Notes: generated by a model not told the origin, from the letters alone. Positions 28,217 to 37,707 are shown, counted from the stretch's first letter. The stretch: 64,000 nucleotides of DNA from Bifidobacterium breve (GCA_945878865.1 CAMCUD010000002.1:62001-126000); one strand, 5' to 3'. Translations and numbers: made by a program.

Positions 28217-28677
28217 GCCCGAACGACCTCACCCAGGCGGTCCGTCGCGAGGCGCCGGTCCTGCGCGCCGATGAGCCGCTCGGCGACGCGACCCGGCGGG
28301 TGCTCGAGAGCGGGCTGCCCGCGCTGCCGGTGGTCGATGACCGCGAGCGGCTCGTCGGGGTGTTCGGCGAACGGGAGTTCTTCGGCGCGCTGTTCCCGAA
28401 GTACATGGAGCAGCTCGGCTACGCGGGGTTCGTGCGGCGCGCGCTCGACGAGGTGCTCGAGAAGCGGTCGAATTGCGCGGTCGAGCCCGTGGGCGACTGG
28501 ATGTTCACCGAGCACGTCGACGTCCCGGCCGACGCATCGGACACGCAGATCGCTGAGACGTTCCTGCACCACCGCGTGCTCATCCTCCCGGTGACCGACG
28601 ATCGGCGCGTGCTCGGCGTCATCACGCGCTCTGACTTCTTCGCCGCCCTCGCCGGTCGGTTCCTCGAGCGCACATGA
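28213..28677 (+). CDS. CBS-domain regulatory protein
   Basis: The 154-residue protein has a pair of CBS motifs: APVLRADEPLGDATRRVLE with LPVVDDRERLVGVFGERE at the start, and VDVPADASDTQIAETFLHH with LPVTDDRRVLGVITRSDFF at the end. Such pairs bind adenine nucleotides and gate transporters. It is translationally coupled to the permease before it (GTGA) and the antiporter after it (ATGA), so it may control both. Confidence 0.85.
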   Translation: MSPNDLTQAVRREAPVLRADEPLGDATRRVLESGLPALPVVDDRERLVGVFGEREFFGALFPKYMEQLGYAGFVRRALDEVLEKRSNCAVEPVGDWMFTEHVDVPADASDTQIAETFLHHRVLILPVTDDRRVLGVITRSDFFAALAGRFLERT

Positions 28678-29858
28678 CGCTCGTCGCGCCGCTCGCGGCG
28701 TCGGCGACCGCCGACGTCCTGCTCGATCTCTTCATCGTGCTGCTCGCAGCGAAGATCGGCGACGAGATCTTCAAGCGCATCGGGCAGCCGGCGATCGTCG
28801 GCGAGATCCTCGCGGGCCTGATCGTCGGACCGTCGGTGCTCGGCATCGTCGAACTGGGGGAGACGCTCGAGGTCTTCGCCGAGCTCGGCGTCGTCTTCCT
28901 GCTGTTCTGGGTGGGACTGGAGACCCGGCTGAGCGACCTGCTGAAGGTGGGGCCGGTCTCCGGCGCCGCTGGCGTCCTCGGCGTGATCGTCCCCTTCGTG
29001 GGCGGCATCGGGCTCGGCCTGGCTCTGGGCAAGGACACGAGCACGGCGGTGTTCCTCGGGGCCGCGCTGGTGGCCACGAGCGTGGGTATCACCTCCGCCG
29101 TGCTGCTGGAGATGGGCGCCATGGACCGGACGGAGAGCCGGGTCATCCTGGGCGCCGCGATCGTCGACGACATCCTCGCGCTCGTGCTCGTCGGCGTCGC
29201 GACCGGGATCGCCGAGGATGGCGGGTTCGACCCGCTCGGGGCGGTCGTCGTCCTGCTCGCCGCGGTCGCGTTCCTGCTGTTCTTCGGCCTGGGCGGGACG
29301 AAGGTCCTCGCGCGCTGGCCAGGCCTGCTCACCGCGCCGCGGTTCAGCGAGTCGCCGCTCCTGCCCGCGGTGATCATCTGCCTCGGCCTCGCGGCCTTCG
29401 CGGCGGAGATCGGGCTGGCGGCGATCATCGGCGCGTTCCTGGCGGGTATGACGATTGCCGAGACGAAGGACGAGCACGCGATCGAGGAGGAGGTCGCGCC
29501 GCTGTACGCGTTCTTCCCGCCGTTCTTCTTCGCGGTGATCGGCATCCAGGTGGATCTCTCGGCGTTCACCGATCTCGGCACCGACGCGCTGCTCATCGGG
29601 GTCACGGTCCTGGCCGTGCTCACGAAGTTCGCCGGCGCGTGGCTCGGGGCCCGCCCGCTCGGGTCGCGGTCCGCGGCGTTCGTCGGCGTGGGCATGGTGC
29701 CGCGCGGCGAGGTGGGGATCATCGTCGCCTCGATCGGCCTCGCCGTCGGCGCGTTCGACGAGGAGCTGTTCGCGGTGATCGTCGGGATGTCGATCCTCAC
29801 GACGCTCGTCGTCCCGCCGATGCTCAGGCGTCTGGCGGCGGCACCGCAGCCCGGCTGA
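28674..29858 (+). CDS. CPA2-family cation/proton antiporter (Kef-type)
   Basis: The 394-residue protein has about 12 hydrophobic helices. The conserved GEILAGLIVGPSVLG segment is near 42 and the ion-binding Asp pair lies in GAAIVDDILALV. It lacks the C-terminal TrkA-N domain of KefB/KefC. It exchanges potassium or sodium for protons at the membrane. It is the third gene of a tightly coupled operon with the NhaD-type permease and the CBS protein. Its last 35 bases overlap the convergent GH31 gene. Confidence 0.88.
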   Translation: MTLVAPLAASATADVLLDLFIVLLAAKIGDEIFKRIGQPAIVGEILAGLIVGPSVLGIVELGETLEVFAELGVVFLLFWVGLETRLSDLLKVGPVSGAAGVLGVIVPFVGGIGLGLALGKDTSTAVFLGAALVATSVGITSAVLLEMGAMDRTESRVILGAAIVDDILALVLVGVATGIAEDGGFDPLGAVVVLLAAVAFLLFFGLGGTKVLARWPGLLTAPRFSESPLLPAVIICLGLAAFAAEIGLAAIIGAFLAGMTIAETKDEHAIEEEVAPLYAFFPPFFFAVIGIQVDLSAFTDLGTDALLIGVTVLAVLTKFAGAWLGARPLGSRSAAFVGVGMVPRGEVGIIVASIGLAVGAFDEELFAVIVGMSILTTLVVPPMLRRLAAAPQPG

Positions 29859-32085
29859 CGTACGTCACCTCGCGGTCGGCGCTGCACCACCACCGCCCGT
29901 CGCGCCAGCCCACCCGGGTGCCATCGGCGAGGCGGACCGCCGCGCGGCCCGTCGGGGGCTCGCCCCACAGCGTCGCCTCGAGCGGACGCTCGTCCTCCGG
30001 CGTGTCGCCGAGGCCGGTCGCGACGTGGTCCTCCGGGTAGGTCACGACGATCGAGCCTTCGCGCACGTAGACGGGGATGCCGGCGAGGCCGACCTCGGCT
30101 TCGACCTCCTGGCCACCGCGCACGCGCCGCCCGCTCCACGCCTCGATCCACGCGCCGCGCGGCAGCAGCACCTCGCGCGAGGTGGCGCCCTCTTCGAGGA
30201 TCGGCGCGACCCAGAGGGCGGGCCCGAAGCCGAACGCGTCGGCGACGCCCCAGCCGCGATCGTCGTCCGGGTCGAGCATCGAAAGCGGCCGGGTGATCGG
30301 CAGGCCGCAGCGCGCGGCGGTAGCGGCTGCCGCGCGGATGTACGGGACGAGCCGCTCGTGCAGCAGGACGTAGCCGCGGTAGACGTCGAGCGTCTCGGGG
30401 TCGTACGTCCACGGCTCCTGCTGCAGGCGGCCGTGCGCCTGCATGAGCGGGGTGAAGCAGCCGAGCTGCACCCAGCGCAGGAGCACCTCCTTCGGGCAGC
30501 GGTCGACGAGCGCGTGGCCGAGGTAGCCGCCGACGTCGTGCGACCAGTTCGAGAAGCCGGTCGACGCCGCGCTGATCGTGCACGCCACGAGCGCGCGCAG
30601 CGACCACAGGTCGCTGATCTGATCGCCCGCCCACAGCATCCCGACGCGCTGCTGGCCGCTCCAGCCCGACCGGCCGAACAGCACGCCGTCGCCGGGGTGG
30701 ACCTCGTCAAGCGCGCGCTGCATCGACTCGCGGTAGCGCTGCCCGTACTCCCACGCGTGCTCGGCGCCGCGCCGGCCGTCGTGCAGGCGCAGGTCGTCGG
30801 GGAGGTAGTAGCCCTCGCCGTCGTCGGCCTTGATCCCGGTGACACCGAGGCGCAGCGCCGCCTTGGCCTGCTCGCGCCACCAGCGCTCGGCCCGCGGGTT
30901 CGTGAAGTCCACGGGCGAGCCGGTACCCATCCACCAGCGCGCCACGTACGTCTCGTCCTCGGCATCGTGGAGGAAGTGCCCGGCGCGGCGGCCTTCCTCG
31001 TAGTTCGAGGCCGGCGCGCGGTGCAGGCGCTGTGAGCCGGGGTCGGGCGGGACCTGGCCGTCGAAGCTGTCGATGTTCACCCACGGCGTGACCCACACGA
31101 CGGTGCGCACGCCGCGGGCGCGCAGGCCGCGCACCATCCCCGGGGCGTCGGGGAACTGGTACGGGTTGAACTCCCACGTGTTGTATTGCGTCTCCCACGG
31201 GGAATCGAGCACGACGGCGTCGAGCGGGATCCCGTGCCAGCGGCACCCGTGGACGTCCTCCATGACGTCCTCCTGATGGGGGTAGACGTCACGGCTCTTC
31301 CAGAACCCGTAGCCCCATTCGGGCAGGAGCGCCGGGAGGCCGGAGCGGCGCAGGTACCGGCGCAGGCGCGCGGCCGGTGAGGGGTCGCAGAGGACCTGCG
31401 CGCGCAGCGGGCCGGCGGCGGCGCGGGCGGAGATCGTGGTGCGGTCGCCGAGGTCGAAGCGCGTGCCGTTGCCGTAGCCCTGCAGCCAGACCGCGTAGCC
31501 GCGCGAGGACTGCAGCCACGGCGCAGGCGCATAGTCGCCCTGGGGGACGCCGCCGAGCTCGAGCATCTCCGGCGGGCAGGCGGGGCCGGTGTACCGGCGG
31601 TCGGCACCCAGCTGGATGTCGCGGCCGGCGTGGTCGACGCGCAGCGCGTGGTGCGCGCCCAGGCCGCCGAAGCGCTCTTCGGCGCGGCCGTCCCACGCGA
31701 CCGCCAGACGCAGCGGCGCGTCGTCGGCGGCGAGCTCGAGCTGGAGCGTCGCGTCGTCGGTCAGGGCGAGCCGGAGCCGCCCGCGGCGCCCGCCGTTGAA
31801 GTGCACCGTGAGCGTCGCGCCGAAGCCGTCGTCGTCGAGGTCGATCCGGTCGTAGCCGATCGCGTGCTCGGGGAAGCCGCGCGCCTCGTCGCCGATCACC
31901 CCCTCGGTCACCTGGATGAACCGGTCGCGCACCACGCCGTCGCAGCACCACACGCCGAGATGGCGGATGAGCCGGCGCCCGGAACGGCGCAGGTGGATGC
32001 GGAACGGGGCGGACTTGATCTCCAGCCGAAGGTCCCCGCGCGCGACCGCGAGCGTACCCGTCTGCTGGTCGGTGAAAACGCTCAC
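29824..32085 (-). CDS. Glycoside hydrolase family 31 (alpha-glucosidase/alpha-xylosidase type)
   Basis: The 753-residue protein has the GH31 layout: an N-terminal beta domain, a TIM barrel and a C-terminal beta part. The presumed nucleophile is D421 in IKADDGEGYY and the acid/base is D488 in WAGDQISDL. WVTPWVNID and FSNWSHDVGGYLG also fit. There is no signal peptide, so it acts on cytoplasmic sugar. The GTG start follows GGAGG at a short distance. It is divergent from the PHP-glycosyltransferase operon, and an 11-base repeat array lies between them. The exact sugar is unknown. Confidence 0.88.
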   Translation of the reverse strand: MSVFTDQQTGTLAVARGDLRLEIKSAPFRIHLRRSGRRLIRHLGVWCCDGVVRDRFIQVTEGVIGDEARGFPEHAIGYDRIDLDDDGFGATLTVHFNGGRRGRLRLALTDDATLQLELAADDAPLRLAVAWDGRAEERFGGLGAHHALRVDHAGRDIQLGADRRYTGPACPPEMLELGGVPQGDYAPAPWLQSSRGYAVWLQGYGNGTRFDLGDRTTISARAAAGPLRAQVLCDPSPAARLRRYLRRSGLPALLPEWGYGFWKSRDVYPHQEDVMEDVHGCRWHGIPLDAVVLDSPWETQYNTWEFNPYQFPDAPGMVRGLRARGVRTVVWVTPWVNIDSFDGQVPPDPGSQRLHRAPASNYEEGRRAGHFLHDAEDETYVARWWMGTGSPVDFTNPRAERWWREQAKAALRLGVTGIKADDGEGYYLPDDLRLHDGRRGAEHAWEYGQRYRESMQRALDEVHPGDGVLFGRSGWSGQQRVGMLWAGDQISDLWSLRALVACTISAASTGFSNWSHDVGGYLGHALVDRCPKEVLLRWVQLGCFTPLMQAHGRLQQEPWTYDPETLDVYRGYVLLHERLVPYIRAAAATAARCGLPITRPLSMLDPDDDRGWGVADAFGFGPALWVAPILEEGATSREVLLPRGAWIEAWSGRRVRGGQEVEAEVGLAGIPVYVREGSIVVTYPEDHVATGLGDTPEDERPLEATLWGEPPTGRAAVRLADGTRVGWRDGRWWCSADREVTYVSRAAVPPPDA

Positions 32086-32125
32086 ATCCTCCAGCTTCCC
32101 CGTGATGGCGCAAGAGCCTCAGAGC

Positions 32126-32169
32126 GTTCACAGAAAGGTCACGAGCTGGTTGCAGCAACGTCACAGAAA
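32126..32169 (+). promoter_or_regulatory. PHO-box array before the PHP-glycosyltransferase operon
   Basis: Four units start every 11 bases: GTTCAC (32126), GGTCAC (32137), GGTTGC (32148) and CGTCAC (32159). The first and last share the tail AGAAA. The array points toward the ATG at 32229 and also lies upstream of the divergent GH31 gene. Confidence 0.7.
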
Positions 32170-32228
32170 GCGTCCGTTTGCAGCCGAATATCCGTCGTGA
32201 ACGTAGGAACGAAACGACGGGAGCACCG

Positions 32229-34502
32229 ATGGTCCCCACCTCGACCAGCCGGGTCGATCTGCATGTCCACTCCACCGCCTCAGCGGTCTCCAAGCTCGGG
32301 GTCCAGCGGGCCCTCGGCCTCCCGGAGTGCGCGACGCCTCCGGAGGAGGTCTACGAGCTGGCCAAGCGCCGCGGGATGGACTTCGTGACGATCACCGATC
32401 ACGACACCATCGACGGGGCGCTCGAGCTCGCCGCGACGTACGACGACGTCTTCATCAGCGAGGAGCTCACCGCCTGGTTCAAGGGCGAGTCGCAGGCCGT
32501 CCACATCCTCACGCTCGGGATCACCCCCGAGGACCACGAGTGGCTGCAGGCGCACGCCGACGACGTCGAGCAGGTGGCCGAGTACCTCCACGAGCGCGAG
32601 ATCGCCTGCGCGCTCGCGCACCCGTTCTACGCCGTCGAGGCGCCGCTGACCCCGCGTCACCGCCGTCGCCTCGCGCAGCTCTTCCCGGTTTGGGAGGTCC
32701 GCAACGGCTCCCGCGCCAAGGAGCTCAACGCGCCGGCCGCGATCTACATCGAGACGCACGGCGGGACCGGCGTCGGCGGCACCGACGACCACGCGGGCGT
32801 CGACATCGGCCGCACGTTCACGGAGACCCCGCACGCCGAGACGTGGCAGGAGTTCCTCGCGCACATCCGCGCCGGCCAGGCGGTCGCGCGCGGCGACCAG
32901 GGCAGCGCCGCGAAGTGGGCGCACGCCGCGATGGCGCTCGCCGTCCGCTCGCTCGGGCGCGGCGAGAGCGACGAGGCGCCGAACCCGCTCGCCGTCCTGA
33001 CGATGGTCCAGCGCGTGATGAGCGAGGGCGACGCGCGCCGCGGCGCGATCGGTGCGGACCTCGGACCCGACGACGCGCGCGCCGTGCTCCGCGCGTGGCT
33101 GGACTCCGTCGACCTCGACATGAGCGAGCGCGAGCTCATCGCCCACCTCCAGGGCGACGACTTCACGCACGCCGACCTGTTCCGCCGGGCCCGGCGCACG
33201 CACGAGCGCAAGCTCGCCGCCGCCGTCGACCTCATCGTGGAGACGGCCGAGACCAACGGCGACTACGGCGCCGCCGCGGCGTCGGTGTTCGGCGCCTGCA
33301 TCAGCGCGATCCCGTACGCGCCGGCCGCCGCGTTCCTCGGGAAGGAGAAGGGCAAGCTGGTTCACCGGGAAGGCGAACCCCTCCGCGTCGCGCTCGTCGC
33401 CGACGGCGTCGGCGGCATGCACGGCGTGACGCACACGCTCGACGAGATCCGCGAACGCGGCGTGCCCGGGTTCGAGGTCGAGGTCGTCGGCACCGACCAC
33501 AACGTCGACCGGCGCCTCAGCGCGGTCGCCGAGGTCGACATCCCGTTCTACGCGGGGCTGAAGATCGGCGTCCCGTCGGTGCCCGGCATCGTCGAGACGC
33601 TCGCCGAGGGCCGCTACGACCTCGTCCACCTCTGCTCGCCCGGCCCGTCCGGCGTGGCGGCGGCGGTGATCGCGAAGATGATGGACCTGCCGGTGCTCGG
33701 CAGCTACCACACCGAGCTGGCCGCCTATGCCGGGCAGCGCAGCGGCGACGACCGCCTCGAGAACGGCATGCGGATGGCGCTCGCCGCCTTCTACGGCCAG
33801 GCCGACCACGTGCTCTCGCCGAGCCCGGCCAGCGACGAGGTGCTGCACGGCCTGGGCATCGCGCCGGAGAAGGTCGGCCGGTGGGATCGCGGCGTGGACA
33901 TCAGCCGGTTCCGCCCCGAGCTGCGCACCGAACGCGACGACGACCGGTTCGACGTCCTGTACGCCGGGCGCCTGACGAAGGAGAAGGGCGCCGACCTGCT
34001 CGCCGAGGCGTTCCTCAGCGCCCGGGCGCGCGACCCGCGGCTGCACCTCGTCCTCGCGGGCGGAGGGCCGGAGGAGGACCAGCTGCGCGAGCGCCTCGGC
34101 GAGCACGCGACGTTCCTCGGTTGGCAAGAGGGGGACGACCTCGCGCGCACGTACGCGAACGCCGACCTCTTCCTGTTCGCCAGCCGGACGGACACGTTCG
34201 GCCAGGTGCTCCTCGAGGCGCAGGCCAGCGGCCTGGCGGTCGTGGCCGTCAAGGAAGGCGGACCGACGTCGATTATCGAGGATGGCGTGAGTGGGCGGTT
34301 GTGCCCGCCGGACGCCGAAGCGCTCGCGGCCACGGTCAACGAGCTCGCCTCCCAACCCCTCGTGCGCGAGCGGCTGGCAATCGGTGGGCTCGCGGCGGTC
34401 CGTGAGCGGACATGGGACGCGGCCCTGCGTCGCCTCGCAGACGGATACCACCAGGCACTGAACGTTCGCGAGGCAGGCGCTGAGGTGCGCCGTGCCGCGT
34501 AA
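32229..34502 (+). CDS. PHP-domain phosphoesterase fused to a GT4 glycosyltransferase
   Basis: The 757-residue protein joins two enzymes. Residues 1 to about 220 form a PHP domain with DLHVHSTAS (H12, H14), TITDHDTIDG (56 on), ALAHPF and GGTDDHAG, the metal ligands of the YciV/RNase AM group. After a helical join, residues from about 375 form a GT4 enzyme with GSYHTELAAYAG, YAGRLTKEKG and the DX7E motif in DTFGQVLLEAQ, like PimB or SqdX. The frame opens at 32178, but ATG 32229 follows GGGAG by six bases. It heads a four-gene operon behind a PHO-box array. Role in glycolipid or glycan making is inferred. Confidence 0.85.
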   Translation: MVPTSTSRVDLHVHSTASAVSKLGVQRALGLPECATPPEEVYELAKRRGMDFVTITDHDTIDGALELAATYDDVFISEELTAWFKGESQAVHILTLGITPEDHEWLQAHADDVEQVAEYLHEREIACALAHPFYAVEAPLTPRHRRRLAQLFPVWEVRNGSRAKELNAPAAIYIETHGGTGVGGTDDHAGVDIGRTFTETPHAETWQEFLAHIRAGQAVARGDQGSAAKWAHAAMALAVRSLGRGESDEAPNPLAVLTMVQRVMSEGDARRGAIGADLGPDDARAVLRAWLDSVDLDMSERELIAHLQGDDFTHADLFRRARRTHERKLAAAVDLIVETAETNGDYGAAAASVFGACISAIPYAPAAAFLGKEKGKLVHREGEPLRVALVADGVGGMHGVTHTLDEIRERGVPGFEVEVVGTDHNVDRRLSAVAEVDIPFYAGLKIGVPSVPGIVETLAEGRYDLVHLCSPGPSGVAAAVIAKMMDLPVLGSYHTELAAYAGQRSGDDRLENGMRMALAAFYGQADHVLSPSPASDEVLHGLGIAPEKVGRWDRGVDISRFRPELRTERDDDRFDVLYAGRLTKEKGADLLAEAFLSARARDPRLHLVLAGGGPEEDQLRERLGEHATFLGWQEGDDLARTYANADLFLFASRTDTFGQVLLEAQASGLAVVAVKEGGPTSIIEDGVSGRLCPPDAEALAATVNELASQPLVRERLAIGGLAAVRERTWDAALRRLADGYHQALNVREAGAEVRRAA

Positions 34503-35646
34503 CACGGCCACCATCCTTCGCCGGGGAACGGCGACGCCGCGGCCGCGTCCTGCGCGCCGCGGCGTCCACCCGGCGCGGCTGCGCGTCGTCGACGTCGCGC
34601 TGTTCTACGGCGAGCGCAGCGGAGGCATCCGCACGTACCTCGACAACAAGGTCGCCTGGGCGCACGGCACGCCGGGCATCGAGCATCACCTCGTCGTGCC
34701 CGGTCCCAAGCGGCGACACGAGGGCGGCCGCCACGAGCTGCCGTCCTTTCGCGTCGCGGCGGCCAACGGGTACCGGCTGCCGCTCGGCGTCGGCGGCCTG
34801 AAGGACACGCTGCGCGCGCTGCGACCGGACGTCGTGCTGCTGCACGACCCGTTCTGGGGTCCGCTCGGCGTCTGTCAGGTCAGCCACGATCTCGGCGCAC
34901 GGGTCGTCGCCGTCCACCACGGCTCCAGCGCGCTGGACGCCGCCGGGATGCCGGGCCCCGACGCGCCGTGGCGCGCGGCGTTCCGCCGGTGGATGCACCA
35001 CGCCTACCAGGAGGTCGACGCGGTCATGTCCGCGGTGGATACGCGCGAGGACAGCGGTCGCGACGCCACGATCCCCCTGCGCTTCGGACTGCATCCCGCG
35101 TTCGCTCCCGTGCCCGGCATGCCCCCGCGCGGCGACCACGTCCTCTACGTCGGGCGGATCGCCCGGGAGAAGGGGGTCTTCGAGCTCGTGCGGGCCGCGG
35201 CCCAGGCGCCCGAGCCGTGGCCGCTGCGCCTCGTGGGAACCGGCCCGGCGCTCGATCGGGTCAAAACGCTGGCGGCGGAACTCGGTCTGGGCCGGCGGCT
35301 GCAACTTCGCCCCTACATCCGTGACCCGGCGCACCTCGCCGAGAGCTACCGCAAGGCGTCCGTAGTGGTCATGCCCGGGGCCCACGAGACGTTCGGCCTC
35401 GTGGGGTTCGAGGCGGCTGCCAGCGGCGCGGCCACCGTGGCGTGCTCGACCGCGCCGAGCGCGGCGGTCGCCGGCTCGCTCGTGCAGACGTTCCCGCCGG
35501 GTGACGTCGGCGAGCTCGTCACCGCGATCCAGGCAGCACGGGCTGCGACGCCGAACCTCGACGCCGCCGCGGCGCTCGCCCGCGGGATGACGTGGCGGCG
35601 CGCGCTGGACGCCGAGCTCGCCGACCTCCGGGAGCTCGCCCGATGA
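34492..35646 (+). CDS. GT4 glycosyltransferase
   Basis: The 384-residue protein has the GT-B fold, with GERSGGIRTYLDNK in the N-terminal domain, LYVGRIAREKG at the domain joint and the EX7E motif in HETFGLVGFEAAASG. It transfers a sugar from a nucleotide donor. Its GTG lies 11 bases before the end of the PHP-glycosyltransferase gene, and its stop overlaps the next gene. The two glycosyltransferases probably add successive sugars to one acceptor. Confidence 0.88.
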   Translation: MPRNTATILRRGTATPRPRPARRGVHPARLRVVDVALFYGERSGGIRTYLDNKVAWAHGTPGIEHHLVVPGPKRRHEGGRHELPSFRVAAANGYRLPLGVGGLKDTLRALRPDVVLLHDPFWGPLGVCQVSHDLGARVVAVHHGSSALDAAGMPGPDAPWRAAFRRWMHHAYQEVDAVMSAVDTREDSGRDATIPLRFGLHPAFAPVPGMPPRGDHVLYVGRIAREKGVFELVRAAAQAPEPWPLRLVGTGPALDRVKTLAAELGLGRRLQLRPYIRDPAHLAESYRKASVVVMPGAHETFGLVGFEAAASGAATVACSTAPSAAVAGSLVQTFPPGDVGELVTAIQAARAATPNLDAAAALARGMTWRRALDAELADLRELAR

Positions 35647-36440
35647 GCGTGGCGACGAGCGGCCCGGCCGGCCGTCATCTCGCGCTCGTCCCGGACCCGG
35701 CGCCGCGGCGCCAGGCGCCGGTGCGCACCGACGGGCCGCGGCTCGCCGTCGCGATCCACGACGTCGCGCCGGCGACCTACGAGCGGTGCGCGCTGCTGCG
35801 CGACTGGCTCGACGACCACGGGGTCGAGCGCGTCACGCTCCTCGTCATCCCGGCGCCGGACCTCCATCCGTTCCAGGACCGCAGCCCGGAGCTCGCGGGC
35901 TGGCTGCGCGAGCGCATCGCCCAGGGCGACGCTGTCGCCCAGCATGGCCTGCAGCACCGCCAGTCGCGGCGCGGCGCGCCCGTGCGTCAGGCCGTGGCGC
36001 GCTGGCAGGCCCGCGACGCGGCGGAGTTCGTCGGGCTCGACGCGGGGGAGACCCGCCGCGCCGTCGAATCCGGTCGGCGGCTGCTCAAGCTCGCAGGCGT
36101 CGAACCGCGGGGATTCGTCGCGCCCGGCTACGCGTACACCCCGTCGCTGCGCCAGGCGCTGGCAGGCCGCTTCGACTGGTGGGCCGATCTGCTGCGCCTG
36201 CACCGCGGAGGCCGAGCCACCGTGGCGCCGGCGCTCACGCTCGGGACCACGACCCCGCTCAAGCGCGCGCTCTCGCCCCTCATCGTCCGCGGGATGGCCG
36301 CCGCCGGCGGGCCGCTGCTGCGGGTCGACCTGCACCCCGCCGACCTCGACCACAGCCGGCACATCCTCGCCCTCGATTCGGTGCTCGGTCGTGCTGGAAG
36401 GCGCACCTCCGTCACGTACGACGATCTCCTCGCCGCCTGA
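35643..36440 (+). CDS. DUF2334-type polysaccharide deacetylase-like protein
   Basis: The 265-residue protein has the DUF2334 form of the polysaccharide deacetylase fold: LAVAIHDVAPATYE at the first metal site, VTLLVIP, and AQHGLQHRQ as the second metal site. It would remove acyl groups from a sugar. No signal peptide is visible, which is unusual for secreted deacetylases. ATGA couples it to the preceding glycosyltransferase. The acceptor is presumably the glycan made by the two preceding enzymes. Confidence 0.8.
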   Translation: MSVATSGPAGRHLALVPDPAPRRQAPVRTDGPRLAVAIHDVAPATYERCALLRDWLDDHGVERVTLLVIPAPDLHPFQDRSPELAGWLRERIAQGDAVAQHGLQHRQSRRGAPVRQAVARWQARDAAEFVGLDAGETRRAVESGRRLLKLAGVEPRGFVAPGYAYTPSLRQALAGRFDWWADLLRLHRGGRATVAPALTLGTTTPLKRALSPLIVRGMAAAGGPLLRVDLHPADLDHSRHILALDSVLGRAGRRTSVTYDDLLAA

Positions 36441-37707
36441 GCCGCCGCGCCATGTCGCCGCGCCGGCGCGCCTCGGTCCTCCCGACGGGTGCGGTGAGCG
36501 CGACCGCCGGCTGTGGGTGGCGTCTGAACGGGCCCTGCGGGCCAACTGGCGGCAGGGGCGCCGCCGCGATGGCACGCCGTACGCGTTCACCTGCCCGGCC
36601 CCGCCCCGCTATCGCCATATGTGGCACTGGGACAGCTGCTTCCACGCGATCGCCTGGCGGCGGCTGGACCCGGCGCGCGCACGGGCCGAGCTGCGCACCG
36701 TCCTGCGCTCGGGCCGGCCGGACGGCTTCCTGCCGCACACCGCGTTCTGGCACTGGCCCGCCGGCTGGCGGCGCGCGCCGTTCTACGCGACGAGATCGGT
36801 GCTCGGCAGCTGGATCACCGAGACGATCAACCCGCCGCTGCTGCCCTTCGCGTGGGAGCTCGTCGCCGACGCCTCACCGGACCATCCGGAGTTTCGCGCC
36901 GAAGCGATCGACGCGCTCGGCACGCACCTGGACTGGCTCGCGCACCACCGCGACCCCGACGGCGACGGCCTGCTGACGATCGTCGCGCCCGACGAGTCCG
37001 GCCTCGACGACGCGCCCAAGTACGACGCCGTCTACGGCCGGATGAGCCACGACCGGCTCGGCTACTTCTGGCTCATGGAGCGTTCGCGCCGCGCGGCGTG
37101 GCATTCCCACACGATCATCGAGCGCTGGGACCACCACGTCGAGGACGTCCTCGTCAACGTCGCGTACGCCTTGTCGCTGCGGGCCCTCGGGCGGATGAGC
37201 GGCGAGCCGGGCTGGACGGAGCGTGCGCGGCGCACCGAGGCGGCGCTCCTGGAGAAGTGCCTCGACCCGGGGACCGGCCTGTTCTTCGACCTCCACGGCC
37301 CCCGTGAGGTGCCGGTGCGCGTCTCGACGTGGTCGGCTCTGGCGCCGCTCGCGCTGGAGACGCTGCCTGAGGACGTGCGCCGGCGGCTCGTCGAAGAGCA
37401 TGTCCTGCATCCCGGCCGGTACCGCGCGCCATGCGGGATCCCGTCGGTGGCGATCGAGGAACCGGCGTTCCATCCGGGCTTCGACCGCTGGCGGACCTGG
37501 CGCGGCCCCTCGTGGGTCAACACGGCGTGGTTCCTCGTGCCGCCGATGCGGCGGCTGGGCTACGAGGAGGAGGCGGCGCGGATCGTCGGCGGGCTCGCCG
37601 ACGCGGCGGACCGCGACGGCCTGCGCGAGTACTACCACCCGTTCACCGGCAAGGGGCTCGCCTCGCGGGACTTCGGGTGGTCGACGCTGCTGCTCGACCT
37701 GGTCTGA
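36391..37707 (+). CDS. GH63-like glycoside hydrolase (alpha/alpha barrel)
   Basis: The protein of about 438 residues has segments typical of the GH63 group that includes glucosylglycerate and mannosylglycerate hydrolases: MWHWDSCFHAIAWR, DGFLPHTAFWHWP, GPSWVNTAWFLV and YYHPFTGKGLASRDFGWS. The start is uncertain. GTG 36391 is the best in-frame choice but overlaps the deacetylase gene by 50 bases and lacks a ribosome site; GTG near 36516 is the next. It is the last gene of the operon. The substrate is inferred only from family likeness. Confidence 0.78.
   Translation: MLEGAPPSRTTISSPPEPPRHVAAPARLGPPDGCGERDRRLWVASERALRANWRQGRRRDGTPYAFTCPAPPRYRHMWHWDSCFHAIAWRRLDPARARAELRTVLRSGRPDGFLPHTAFWHWPAGWRRAPFYATRSVLGSWITETINPPLLPFAWELVADASPDHPEFRAEAIDALGTHLDWLAHHRDPDGDGLLTIVAPDESGLDDAPKYDAVYGRMSHDRLGYFWLMERSRRAAWHSHTIIERWDHHVEDVLVNVAYALSLRALGRMSGEPGWTERARRTEAALLEKCLDPGTGLFFDLHGPREVPVRVSTWSALAPLALETLPEDVRRRLVEEHVLHPGRYRAPCGIPSVAIEEPAFHPGFDRWRTWRGPSWVNTAWFLVPPMRRLGYEEEAARIVGGLADAADRDGLREYYHPFTGKGLASRDFGWSTLLLDLV

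Noticed and set aside
32280-34514. Long minus-strand open frame opposite the PHP-glycosyltransferase gene
   Set aside because: Its composition is typical of antisense frames and the plus-strand protein is fully supported by motifs.
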